Source of the DNA: a virus
DNA: 38,165 bases
IMG/VR virus record: IMGVR_UViG_3300032291_002500
Coordinates: 1 to 38,165 of that record
Reading direction: 5' to 3' (one strand)
Shown in pieces: positions 15,560 through 22,872 of the stretch. Below the pieces are notes generated by a model, which did no database searches, was not told where the DNA came from, and saw only the letters and a program-made list of their open reading frames with translations. Made by a program: the position numbers and the translations under genes. Numbering within the stretch: the first letter of the stretch is position 1; every line of letters starts with the position of its first letter.

Positions 15560-15656
15560 TTCCAAAAAATCTAAGAAGTTGAATGAATGCAATGAATGCG
15601 AACATGGCTAATAATCCTGCCACAAGGTAATCGGTAAAGGTGGGGCGGTGTTTCAT
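15552..15656 (-). CDS. Hidden 34-aa single-span membrane protein
   Basis: Minus-strand ATG at 15656 to TAA at 15552-15554. The product begins MKHRPTFTDYLVAGLLAMFA, with a transmembrane helix over about residues 10-28 and a short basic end. It is linked by ATGA to the preceding gene and overlaps the next one. It is the second of two very small membrane genes in this stretch. Confidence 0.6.
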   Translation of the reverse strand: MKHRPTFTDYLVAGLLAMFAFIAFIQLLRFFGNA

Positions 15657-15889
15657 GAGTTAAGTATAATTTTGTTGTCAATTGTAATTTTCATGTTTGG
15701 GTGCGATTCTTTAATCAAGCATTCGAGTGCTGAACATTTGTTAGCCCACTCAGACCAATGCCCTGATTTATCATTTGATTTGTCGCAAATTGGTTTATCC
15801 CAAGTCAATAATTCACGAAGCCGCTTTTTATATCCGGCTATATTGCCGATATTTTGCTCGTATGCGTTTATCCAAGTTGTAGTTTTCAT
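15653..15889 (-). CDS. Hypothetical small protein
   Basis: A 78-aa protein. ATG 15889 is preferred to one at 15901 because it overlaps the stop of the 26-aa gene before it (ATGA). It is soluble and Lys/Asn-rich (KSNDKSGHWSEWANKCSALE), with no recognised family. ATGA overlap with the 34-aa gene follows. Confidence 0.55.
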   Translation of the reverse strand: MKTTTWINAYEQNIGNIAGYKKRLRELLTWDKPICDKSNDKSGHWSEWANKCSALECLIKESHPNMKITIDNKIILNS

Positions 15890-15966
15890 GCGAATCTCCA
15901 ATAAATGTAAAAGATTAAAAATACTGCAATTAGATAGGGTGCGATGGTGTCGATGTGCTTTTTCAT
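15886..15966 (-). CDS. Hidden 26-aa single-span membrane protein
   Basis: Minus-strand ATG 15966 to TGA 15886-15888. The product begins MKKHIDTIAPYLIAVFLIFY and ends IYWRFA: a basic start and one hydrophobic helix. It overlaps the upstream and downstream genes by ATGA on both sides, which supports translation by re-initiation. Confidence 0.6.
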   Translation of the reverse strand: MKKHIDTIAPYLIAVFLIFYIYWRFA

Positions 15967-16160
15967 AATTCTTCGATTCCTAAAATTTGGTTGAATGTCA
16001 TTGATTCGCCAGCCTCATCCTCAATCCATCCGTTTTTGGCTTTGTCTTTTTTTCCAAGGCGTTTAAAGGCGTCCTCAAAACTTTTTGCCTTGATTTTTTT
16101 AAGTCCTATGCCAAACTCATTTGGCGTCCAGATTTCGAAAGTGTTTAGTTTATTTTTCAT
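15963..16160 (-). CDS. Hypothetical small protein
   Basis: A 65-aa protein. ATG 16160 is used because it is preceded by AAAAACGACAAA, the A-rich element found before three neighbouring starts; an in-frame ATG at 16223 would overlap the upstream gene. NTFEIWTPNEFGIGLKKIKA suggests a small beta-sheet protein. Function unknown. Confidence 0.5.
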   Translation of the reverse strand: MKNKLNTFEIWTPNEFGIGLKKIKAKSFEDAFKRLGKKDKAKNGWIEDEAGESMTFNQILGIEEL

Positions 16161-16197
16161 TTTGTCGTTTTTGAAAGTGTTTGAATGGTGAAATTGA

Positions 16198-16419
16198 TTA
16201 AAGTAAATCCGATATGCAATCACCTGATGCTAATACTTTCCAAGTGCCCTTTTCGATAAGGAAGAATATCTCATCTCCAGTGATTGAGTTTTCGTATTTT
16301 GATACAAATGCGTTCGGTCTAATTTGGGTAAAGTTGCATCTAACTTTTTCCCATCCAATTCCGAAGTGAATTGATTTCTGCAACTGGTTTAGGTCTTGTG
16401 TTTGTGTTGATGTGTTCAT
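16198..16419 (-). CDS. Small early protein under its own strong promoter
   Basis: A 73-aa protein. ATG 16419 is chosen because the promoter -7 box lies at 16453-16460, so an upstream in-frame start (16482) would be outside the transcript. Preceded by AAAAACGACATG. MNTSTQTQDLNQLQKSIHF begins like the product of the gene at 17305. A strong separate promoter suggests early high expression; a host-takeover or anti-defence role is possible but unproven. Confidence 0.55.
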   Translation of the reverse strand: MNTSTQTQDLNQLQKSIHFGIGWEKVRCNFTQIRPNAFVSKYENSITGDEIFFLIEKGTWKVLASGDCISDLL

Positions 16420-16452
16420 GTCGTTTTTGTTTATGTTTATGTTTAACGAGTA

Positions 16453-16484
16453 CAAAGGTATATTTAGTTTCAACAAAAACAAAA
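16453..16484 (-). promoter_or_regulatory. Early minus-strand promoter, exact Bacteroidota consensus
   Basis: Read on the minus strand: TTTTG (16480-16484), a 19-base spacer, TACCTTTG (16453-16460). The spacer contains GTTGAAAC (16467-16474), at the same place as in the promoter at 17329. Confidence 0.85.
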
Positions 16485-16507
16485 CTATTTTTTTAACTCG
16501 TTGAAAA

Positions 16508-16954
16508 TCAGGCTGAAAAAATTATAGAATTTACGATTTGATTCCAAGTTAAGCCTGATTCTTGTTTTTCAGCCAATACGCTGGCAGGTGCTGGATGTTT
16601 TGCTCCTGAGCGAACCCAATCCTGTATTGTTTGAGATAATTCAACTACGGGCTTAATTTCGGGCGTTTCGGTAACTTCCTGACCACCCCAGAGTGGACGC
16701 TCGCCACGCTGAACAAGTTGAAATCCTGCCTTGCGCATCTCGTTTGCTGAGTAGTAGAATTTTCTAAAGTCTGCTTTGCCCTGTGAATGCTTTATATCAA
16801 AGCCATATTTTTTGTAAAATTCATCCCCGATAACACGCTCGGCATTCCATCCGAATGAGTTACGATTGGCTGGGTAAATCTCCTGTGTTGTTGGGTTAGC
16901 CCATACGGTAACTTTTACCGTGTTTTTTTTGCTGATTTCAAATTGAGTTGTCAT
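16508..16954 (-). CDS. Hypothetical early protein
   Basis: A 148-aa protein with start context AAAACGACAAAATG. The N-terminal part is beta-rich (TVKVTVWANPTTQEIYPAN); the C-terminal part is helical and carries LSQTIQDWVRSGAKHPAPAS. No domain recognised. It is probably transcribed from the promoter at 17329. Confidence 0.5.
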   Translation of the reverse strand: MTTQFEISKKNTVKVTVWANPTTQEIYPANRNSFGWNAERVIGDEFYKKYGFDIKHSQGKADFRKFYYSANEMRKAGFQLVQRGERPLWGGQEVTETPEIKPVVELSQTIQDWVRSGAKHPAPASVLAEKQESGLTWNQIVNSIIFSA

Positions 16955-17020
16955 TTTGTCGTTTTTTTAAAGTGTTTGATTGATTTTTGCGTGTACGATG
17001 CGACCCCGGTGGATGTGAAA

Positions 17021-17305
17021 TTATAAACTTGTTCTAAGTCCTGTTGTTGATTCAAAAATATTTCTAAGCATATCGGAATAGGCACCGCTCACCTCTTTAA
17101 TTGTCTTAACATCCATGCCTCTAAATTTGCAAATCTTAACATCGTAAGTATCCATGCTATTCAGGGTTACATACATAATATTAGCGACCCTGCTACCTTT
17201 GAATTTTACTATTAAAGTTTCATTGTCTGAAAAACAAGTTGCTCCGGTCATTGCGATGAATTTGTTACCGCCTAATTGATTGAGTGTTTGTTGTGCTGTG
17301 TTCAT
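17021..17305 (-). CDS. Small early protein under its own strong promoter
   Basis: A 94-aa protein with start context AAAACGACATG. It begins MNTAQQTLNQLGGNKFIAMT, and VKFKGSRVANIMYVTLNSMD in the centre looks beta-rich. The exact-consensus promoter lies 24 bases upstream. The leader is near-identical in layout to that of the 16419 gene. Function unknown. Confidence 0.55.
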   Translation of the reverse strand: MNTAQQTLNQLGGNKFIAMTGATCFSDNETLIVKFKGSRVANIMYVTLNSMDTYDVKICKFRGMDVKTIKEVSGAYSDMLRNIFESTTGLRTSL

Positions 17306-17328
17306 GTCGTTTTTTTAAATTGTTGATA

Positions 17329-17360
17329 CAAAGATATAGCAAGTTTCAACAAACGCAAAA
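17329..17360 (-). promoter_or_regulatory. Early minus-strand promoter, exact Bacteroidota consensus
   Basis: Minus strand: TTTTG (17356-17360), 19 bases, TATCTTTG (17329-17336). GTTGAAAC at 17343-17350 lies 6 bases upstream of the -7 box, as at 16467. Confidence 0.85.
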
Positions 17361-17402
17361 CATTTTTACCACTATTTTATAACTCATTGATTTTCAAACT
17401 GC

Positions 17403-17654
17403 CTATTTTTTACCCCAACACCCATAAATCCAACTCGATACCTCGCTATTCAAAAATTCATACACCGCAACCGACCCGACACAATGGGTATTATTCGTGC
17501 TAATTGAAAGCATCTGCACCTTGAACACCTCGCCCGGCTCTCGTTCGATAATCGCCACCGGAAGCCCGTTAAGGCTTACCGATGTGCGATTCGATTCGGG
17601 ATGACGCTGAAAGGTCAAGTTGAGATTTGCGATAACAGCGTTTTCCTGCGACAT
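17403..17654 (-). CDS. Hypothetical protein after the SSB-like gene
   Basis: An 83-aa protein. ATG 17654, four bases after the previous stop, is preferred over in-frame starts inside the upstream gene. LTFQRHPESNRTSVSLNGLP and IEREPGEVFKVQML suggest a small beta protein. Probably part of the recombination operon. Confidence 0.5.
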   Translation of the reverse strand: MSQENAVIANLNLTFQRHPESNRTSVSLNGLPVAIIEREPGEVFKVQMLSISTNNTHCVGSVAVYEFLNSEVSSWIYGCWGKK

Positions 17655-17658
17655 GATT

Positions 17659-18003
17659 TCAAAAAGGAAGCGGATTTGATTCATCCTGATTTGGCTGAAC
17701 TGGTGCGGTCTGACTTTGACTTCCTTCAACCGCCACCTTCCAAGCCGTAATAGTATTAAACACCTTTACTTCCCCATTGGTGTTAGTCCACTCACGACCT
17801 CTCAAATTCAGGCTGAAATCAACCGTATCGCCCTGCTTGAAAGAATCTGCCAGACTGCATTTCTCTCCCTGAAATTCAATCTCAATCGTTTGCGGGTACT
17901 TTGAATCAAGGTCAATCTCAACCCATACTTTCCGCTTCTGGAAATTGTTCGTTCCAACCGATTCAACCGGGTGGATTTGCTTAACTCTGCCTTTTATGTT
18001 CAT
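17659..18003 (-). CDS. DUF3127 OB-fold protein, SSB-like
   Basis: A 114-aa protein. The DUF3127 plan is visible: MNIKGRVKQIHPVESVGTNN, strands with VWVEIDLDSKYPQTIEIEF, FKQGDTVDFSLNLRGREW, then an AWKVAV strand. The C-terminus ESNPLPF imitates the acidic DDDIPF-like tip by which SSB recruits partners. DUF3127 proteins are common in Bacteroidota and their phages. Likely function: single-stranded DNA binding with the exonuclease gene next to it. Confidence 0.72.
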   Translation of the reverse strand: MNIKGRVKQIHPVESVGTNNFQKRKVWVEIDLDSKYPQTIEIEFQGEKCSLADSFKQGDTVDFSLNLRGREWTNTNGEVKVFNTITAWKVAVEGSQSQTAPVQPNQDESNPLPF

Positions 18004-18006
18004 GAT

Positions 18007-18627
18007 TTAAAATGTTACTTGGTTATAATACTTTTCAAATTTAGCCCAAAATTTGATGACCTCAACCTCCAATGTATTCAACTCGTCAATAATATCATTC
18101 CGCTCAATTCGGTGAATATACAAAGGGCGTGGCGTAAAACGAGGGTCGTAACTTACGAAGTCAAGCCATTGCAACTTCTCATTAACAAGGAAGTACTGAT
18201 ACACTTGATACTTATGTTCGTTCGGCAATCCTCCCATTCGAATAGTCCTGATGTGGGTTTTTGTGTTCGGGCATTTTACCTCAATACCGCCCGTCCGGTC
18301 TGGCGTTAATCTATCCGGTGACATTGCAAGATATTCGAGTGTGTCGTGTGTGCAGAATCCGACTTGTTCCAGTTCGTGTCCGGTCTGCTTGGTATAAATT
18401 TCCGAAGCCTCCGCCTCATGGTCAGTTCCCCATTGCATCGCTTCCGATACGAAGCCATCGACTTCGTCCCAAACTGCCATATCTGGACATACTCGTTCGT
18501 AAATAAGTTCGTCAACTACTTTCAGATTGTCCGACTTCATAATTCCAGCGACACGACTGCTGGTAATTTTGCCGATTCGCAACTTATGCCAATCTGGCGT
18601 GCCTTGTTCAACTTTGTGTTCTATCAT
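18007..18627 (-). CDS. YqaJ / lambda-type exonuclease
   Basis: A 206-aa protein. ATG 18627 is two bases after the upstream stop. Motifs in order: QGTPDWHKLRIGKITSSR near residue 6, AMQWGTDHEAEASEIY near residue 60, SPDRLTPDRTGGIEVKCPN near residue 99 (D and E-x-K catalytic set), and HKYQVYQYFLV later (the conserved Q..). This is the YqaJ viral recombinase family, which digests one strand from double-stranded ends for strand annealing. Confidence 0.85.
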   Translation of the reverse strand: MIEHKVEQGTPDWHKLRIGKITSSRVAGIMKSDNLKVVDELIYERVCPDMAVWDEVDGFVSEAMQWGTDHEAEASEIYTKQTGHELEQVGFCTHDTLEYLAMSPDRLTPDRTGGIEVKCPNTKTHIRTIRMGGLPNEHKYQVYQYFLVNEKLQWLDFVSYDPRFTPRPLYIHRIERNDIIDELNTLEVEVIKFWAKFEKYYNQVTF

Positions 18628-18629
18628 AA

Positions 18630-19124
18630 CTATTTTGTAAGTTCTAATTTGCGTGCATCCTTTACCGCCAAACATGCCGTTTGACCTTCGCTATCCAATC
18701 CCTTCCAAAGTGTCTGCAATGTAGCCAAATCAGGTGCGGTTCGGATTGATTCAATTATGGCTGAATAGTCCTGAGGTGCTTTTTGACTAACCTTCTCATT
18801 CCGCACCCTCAACGCATCCGTTACATCCCCAAACGCTTTGACCTTATCAACTCCGATTTTTACCTGCTGACCTGCCCACTTTTCAATAGCAGGCGTTCCG
18901 AGCAATCTCGTTATCGTCTTGCAGTTCGTCTTGTTCAGGATAATCGGCTTCGTTTCTTTCGTAGTCGCTACGATGCAATCAGACTTCTTTCCATCCGCAC
19001 CCGGTACGGCTTTCTTTTCAACCGTTACGAGTGTAACGATTACTTCCCGATACTGATTGTCCGATTCGAATAGGTCGTGACTTCCGAAGTAGTCAGGGTT
19101 TGTTAATTGCTTCCAATGTGTCAT
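18630..19124 (-). CDS. Recombination-associated protein, probable OB-fold / annealing partner
   Basis: A 164-aa protein, first gene of the minus block. ATG 19124 is chosen: the candidate -7 box lies at about 19161-19169, so an earlier start at 19163 is unlikely. HWKQLTNPDYFGSHDL at the N-terminus and KPIILNKTNCKTITRLLG with KVKAFGDVTDALRVR later are a combination I know from phage genes next to YqaJ exonucleases. It may bind single strands or replace a classical annealing protein; none other is seen. Confidence 0.6.
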   Translation of the reverse strand: MTHWKQLTNPDYFGSHDLFESDNQYREVIVTLVTVEKKAVPGADGKKSDCIVATTKETKPIILNKTNCKTITRLLGTPAIEKWAGQQVKIGVDKVKAFGDVTDALRVRNEKVSQKAPQDYSAIIESIRTAPDLATLQTLWKGLDSEGQTACLAVKDARKLELTK

Positions 19125-19202
19125 AAATTCGTTTTTTTCTGTTTTAACGGAAATAATTAGCAAAGGTTACAAACTTTTTTATTCTTATTTGCGTTTTGTT
19201 CT

Positions 19203-19210
19203 TATATTTG
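19203..19210 (+). promoter_or_regulatory. Helicase operon -7 box (TATATTTG)
   Basis: TATATTTG fits TAnnTTTG. Transcription should begin about 5-7 bases later, placing the whole folded leader (19217-19305) in the RNA. The upstream -33 box is not clear. Confidence 0.55.
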
Positions 19211-19216
19211 TAAAAT

Positions 19217-19305
19217 ATCCGGGTGGAAGCGGATTCAAAATATTTTCCTTCATCGGAAACAAACCCCTTGAAATAGCAGTCTTCCACCTGCTGTTTCGGG
19301 GGTTT
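19217..19305 (+). promoter_or_regulatory. Kissing-loop RNA leader of the helicase gene
   Basis: Hairpin 1: ATCCG (19217-19221) pairs with CGGAT (19230-19234), loop GGTGGAAG. Hairpin 2 is long: AAACCCC (19261-19267) with GGGGTTT (19299-19305), then after a small internal loop GAAATAGCAG (19270-19279) with CTGCTGTTTC (19288-19297), loop TCTTCCAC. Seven loop bases, GTGGAAG and CTTCCAC, are exact complements. The long hairpin ends 13 bases before the ATG at 19319. Confidence 0.65.
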
Positions 19306-19318
19306 ATTATTTAATAGA

Positions 19319-20704
19319 ATGCCTGAAATACATCTTAGACCATATCAACTCAAAGCATTAAACGAACTTCGGGCGTCTATTTTGAAGTTTAAACGATCAA
19401 TACTTGTCATGCCCACAGGATCAGGCAAGACAACCGTTGCAGGATTTATGGCAAAGGAATCTACATTGCGTAAAAAACGATTGCTGTTTATCGCGCATCG
19501 AACCGAACTACTAACCCAAGCGCGAAGCAGATTCCAGCAACTTGGTCTTAGTTGCGGAATTATTCAGGGTCAAAAATCAATTATTGAGCCTTACTTGAAT
19601 GTCGCGTCCGTTCAAACCGTTCGGAATAGGTTGTCTTTTATGAGACCCTATGATATTATAGTAATTGACGAATGTCACCTGTCAATGGCGTCGTCATATC
19701 GCAAGGTTCTCGATCATTTCCCTAATGCTTTCGTTGTCGGATTGACTGCAACACCGCGCAGGCTTGATGGAAAACCGCTTGGAGAAATTTACAAAGATTT
19801 GGTTAATCCTATTTCAATAAAGGATCTTGTCGAATCAGGCAATCTTGTTCCTGCAAAATATTCAGAAGCGGTATCCTCGGCAGACCTGACCGGAGTCGCT
19901 ACGATTGCTGGCGAGTTTAGCCAATCAGAATTATTTTCAAGGTTTGACAAACCAACGCTTTATTCAGGCGTTATTGATCACTACAAATTAAAAGCAAATG
20001 GAACATCATTTATCTGCTTTTGCGTCAACATTGAACACTCAAAGAAGACAGCAGAGGCGTTTAATCAGGCTGGAATATCCTGCGTGCATATCGACGGGGA
20101 ACTGCCAACAAACGAACGCAAGCGACTAACAGACTTATTTCGGTCTGGGGCGGTTATGGGTGTCTGCAATGTAAATCTTTTTACCGAGGGGTTTGATGTG
20201 CCTCATGTTCAGACCTGTATTATTAATCGCGCAACTCAATCAGAAGCGTTATTTATGCAAATGATCGGTCGTTGCCTCAGACCATACCCCGGCAAATCTA
20301 ACGCCATCGTTCTTGATCATGGGCGCAATGTTACTGAAAGGCATGGATTTCATGACGACGACAAAGAATGGTCATTGACTGAAAAAGCGAAGAAAAAGTC
20401 TAACAAATTAGGTGCGTTTGGCGTTAAAACTTGTTCACAATGTCAATACATGATGCCTCCTTCGGTTAGGTTTTGTCCTGAATGCGGGCATACTGATTAT
20501 CAGCCAATTGAAAATAAAACCACAGAAGCCGAGATTTTTCGAGATATTACCGCCAAAGACCGCCCGAAAAGACCTGAACATTTGCGAAAAAAATATACCG
20601 AAATGAATGAGTCAGAATTAAGGCAAGTACAGCAGTTATTAGGATACAAGGACGGCTGGGTTTATGCAATGTTAAAAGTAAAAAAGAAGTACCAAAACAA
20701 ATAA
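19319..20704 (+). CDS. SF2 DEAD/DEAH helicase with C-terminal zinc ribbon
   Basis: A 461-aa helicase. N-terminal Q-like motif LRPYQLKAL; motif I MPTGSGKTTVAG near residue 31; motif Ia FIAHRTELL; motif II IDECH (DECH box) near residue 115; motif III LTATPRR; C-terminal domain motifs HIDGELPTNERKRL, FTEGFDVP and QMIGRCLRP (motif VI). At about residues 377-396, CSQCQ..., CPECGH make a four-Cys zinc ribbon. It belongs to the restriction-helicase/UvsW-like group used in phage replication and branch migration. Five bases separate it from the primase gene. Confidence 0.88.
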   Translation: MPEIHLRPYQLKALNELRASILKFKRSILVMPTGSGKTTVAGFMAKESTLRKKRLLFIAHRTELLTQARSRFQQLGLSCGIIQGQKSIIEPYLNVASVQTVRNRLSFMRPYDIIVIDECHLSMASSYRKVLDHFPNAFVVGLTATPRRLDGKPLGEIYKDLVNPISIKDLVESGNLVPAKYSEAVSSADLTGVATIAGEFSQSELFSRFDKPTLYSGVIDHYKLKANGTSFICFCVNIEHSKKTAEAFNQAGISCVHIDGELPTNERKRLTDLFRSGAVMGVCNVNLFTEGFDVPHVQTCIINRATQSEALFMQMIGRCLRPYPGKSNAIVLDHGRNVTERHGFHDDDKEWSLTEKAKKKSNKLGAFGVKTCSQCQYMMPPSVRFCPECGHTDYQPIENKTTEAEIFRDITAKDRPKRPEHLRKKYTEMNESELRQVQQLLGYKDGWVYAMLKVKKKYQNK

Positions 20705-20709
20705 AAATC

Positions 20710-22872
20710 ATGTCATACATATCAATTTACAAAAACGCCAAAGATTCGATTTCAACCGATACCGAACATATTGATAATTTTATTCATTCGGTAAAATCAG
20801 GGAGATGGAAAGAACCAGTCGAAAAATATCGGTCTACCGGAGATCAGTCTGATAAAGAAAAACTGCCAATGGTAACTATTTCCGGTCAGTTTCAGCGAAG
20901 AAGGGCAGACGCACTTATAAAACATTCCGGTTTTATTTGCGTAGATATTGACAAACTGCCAACAGAAGAACATTTCCTTTTGTATCAGTCAATTTGCGAA
21001 GATAGTTATACTTATGCCTGCTTTTCTTCCTGCTCAGGAAATGGGATTGCCGTAATTATAAAAATAGACCCAAGTAGACACCTTGACGCGTTTGCTGGCT
21101 TAGAAAAATATTACGCTGAAAAATTCGCTACCGTTATAGACCGTTCTTGCAAAGACATAACGCGTTCTCGATTTGTGTCATACGACCCACACCTTCAACA
21201 CAATCAAAAAGCGCACATATTCAAAAAATATATCCCTAAAAAGGAACTACCAAAGTCAACACCACCTCCAGTATATTCAACCGCTGACTTCAATCAGATA
21301 ATAGATCACATTGAACGCAATGCCGTTGATATTACTAATTCATCTTATCATGACTGGTATAGAGTTGGTTTTGCTTTGGCAGACGAATTTAAAGAGTCCG
21401 GACGCGTTTATTTTCATGCTATTTCAAAATTCTCTACAAAATATGACGAGAAAAAAGCAGATCAGCAATATAATGCCTGCCTAAAGTCGCGCGGTTCAGG
21501 ATTAACTATTTCTACTTTTTTTCATTATTGCAAACTTGCAGGCGTACCGATTCGGTCAAAGCAAACGCTCGAGGCAATGCGAATTTGTGAGCAAGCAAAA
21601 AAACAAGGCAGACCGATTGAGTCTGCCGTTAAGGTGCTGACGCAACTAAACGGTATGGATGCTTTAGAGGCTTCAGAAATAGCCGAAAAGGCATTTAAAA
21701 GAGAATATACGCCTGAGTCTGGCGGTAATATTGTCAAAGAAATTGAAATATACCTAAACTCAAACGCGTCGCTTAGGTACAATACAATAACCCAACGAAT
21801 TGAGAATAATGGAACGGAAATATCTGACAAGCAAATTAATTCCATGTATCTGGATATGAAAGAAATCGTACCAAAACTACCACTTGAAACATTTAAAATA
21901 TTCATTAATTCAGACAGGGTAACGCCATACAATCCGCTAACAGAGTTTATTGAAAGCCATTCAGACAGAACTCCACTTGGATCAATCAAAGAAATGGCAG
22001 ACTGCATCAAGGGTGGGAATGGATATTTACCCGATGGCGAATACATACCGGACTTTATTGAGACTTTTTTGACCAAGTTTTATCTTGGTTTGATAGCAGG
22101 CGCATTCGGTCATAAAATGCCACCTATAATTCCGATTTTATGGGGCAAAGAAATTGGCAAAGGTAAGACTTGGTTCTGGTCTAATCTACTTCCGGAAGAT
22201 CTTCGCGAGCGTTATTTTCAAATATCTCAAATGGATCAAGGGAAAGACGACGATATTCTACTTTCAAAAAAGTGGCTTGTGTGTGACGATGAATGGGGCG
22301 GTAAATTTTCAAAAGATTCCAAATTTATGAAGACAAAAGTAGGTCAGAACTCATTTACCGTCAGGAAAGCATACGCGCGAGAACATGAAGAAATGAAGCG
22401 AGTGGCAATGATTTGCGGAACATCAAACGAGCGTGACTTGATTCAAGAAACAAATAACAGAAGAATTATACCAATAAATGCTCAGGAAATAGACCTTGAC
22501 AAATACAATGCCATTGATAAAATTGACCCAATCATTGAAGCCTATCACCTTTACACTTCTGCTGGTGAGTCTCCGTTTTTATCCCAAGTCGAAAATAAGT
22601 TACTCAACGAAATTTCAAAACAAAATACCACAACTGATTTTGTTCAGGAAATGATAATGAAGTTTTATGAGCCAATTGACGATCCACTTGATGCAAGAAC
22701 GGTACTTTTGACTGCTACCGAAATTCACGATTATATTACAAAGAAAATGCCCCATAGCAGGGCGTCAGTTGTTCAGGTTGGGAAAACACTACAAAGACTT
22801 GAATTTCTTCAACACCACGACGGTAAAAAACGAGTTTATTTGGTTAGAAATATTTCCGATACAGACCGATAA
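20710..22872 (+). CDS. Primase-helicase: BT4734-like + PriCT-like + VirE-type helicase
   Basis: A 720-aa fusion. Residues about 20-170 match the BT4734-like/VirE N-terminal primase-related domain (FICVDIDKLP, TYACFSSCSGNGIAVIIKI, ITRSRFVSYDP). Residues about 190-280 resemble PriCT (DWYRVGFALADEF, then DQQYNACLKSRGSGLTISTF). Residues about 430-640 are a VirE helicase/ATPase: P-loop ILWGKEIGKGKTWFW, Walker B-like WLVCDDEWGG, then MICGTSNERD and NRRIIPI. A short winged-helix-like end follows. It likely lays primers and unwinds DNA at the adjacent origin. Its last 37 bases overlap the antisense nuclease. Confidence 0.82.
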   Translation: MSYISIYKNAKDSISTDTEHIDNFIHSVKSGRWKEPVEKYRSTGDQSDKEKLPMVTISGQFQRRRADALIKHSGFICVDIDKLPTEEHFLLYQSICEDSYTYACFSSCSGNGIAVIIKIDPSRHLDAFAGLEKYYAEKFATVIDRSCKDITRSRFVSYDPHLQHNQKAHIFKKYIPKKELPKSTPPPVYSTADFNQIIDHIERNAVDITNSSYHDWYRVGFALADEFKESGRVYFHAISKFSTKYDEKKADQQYNACLKSRGSGLTISTFFHYCKLAGVPIRSKQTLEAMRICEQAKKQGRPIESAVKVLTQLNGMDALEASEIAEKAFKREYTPESGGNIVKEIEIYLNSNASLRYNTITQRIENNGTEISDKQINSMYLDMKEIVPKLPLETFKIFINSDRVTPYNPLTEFIESHSDRTPLGSIKEMADCIKGGNGYLPDGEYIPDFIETFLTKFYLGLIAGAFGHKMPPIIPILWGKEIGKGKTWFWSNLLPEDLRERYFQISQMDQGKDDDILLSKKWLVCDDEWGGKFSKDSKFMKTKVGQNSFTVRKAYAREHEEMKRVAMICGTSNERDLIQETNNRRIIPINAQEIDLDKYNAIDKIDPIIEAYHLYTSAGESPFLSQVENKLLNEISKQNTTTDFVQEMIMKFYEPIDDPLDARTVLLTATEIHDYITKKMPHSRASVVQVGKTLQRLEFLQHHDGKKRVYLVRNISDTDR

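Larger units (their letters stand above)
19125..19318. promoter_or_regulatory. Divergent control region between the recombination and helicase operons
   Basis: The region holds a minus-strand candidate promoter (GTAACCTTTG at about 19160-19169 read on the minus strand; its -7 spacing is imperfect) and a plus-strand TATATTTG at 19203-19210 that would start the helicase transcript. Its plus-strand half is the structured leader described separately. Two operons of early replication and recombination genes therefore start here. Confidence 0.6.

Noticed and set aside
19125-19163. Upstream start of the recombination-associated protein (19163)
   Set aside because: It lies close to or upstream of the expected transcript start; the ATG at 19124 begins the conserved HWKQLTNPDY segment.
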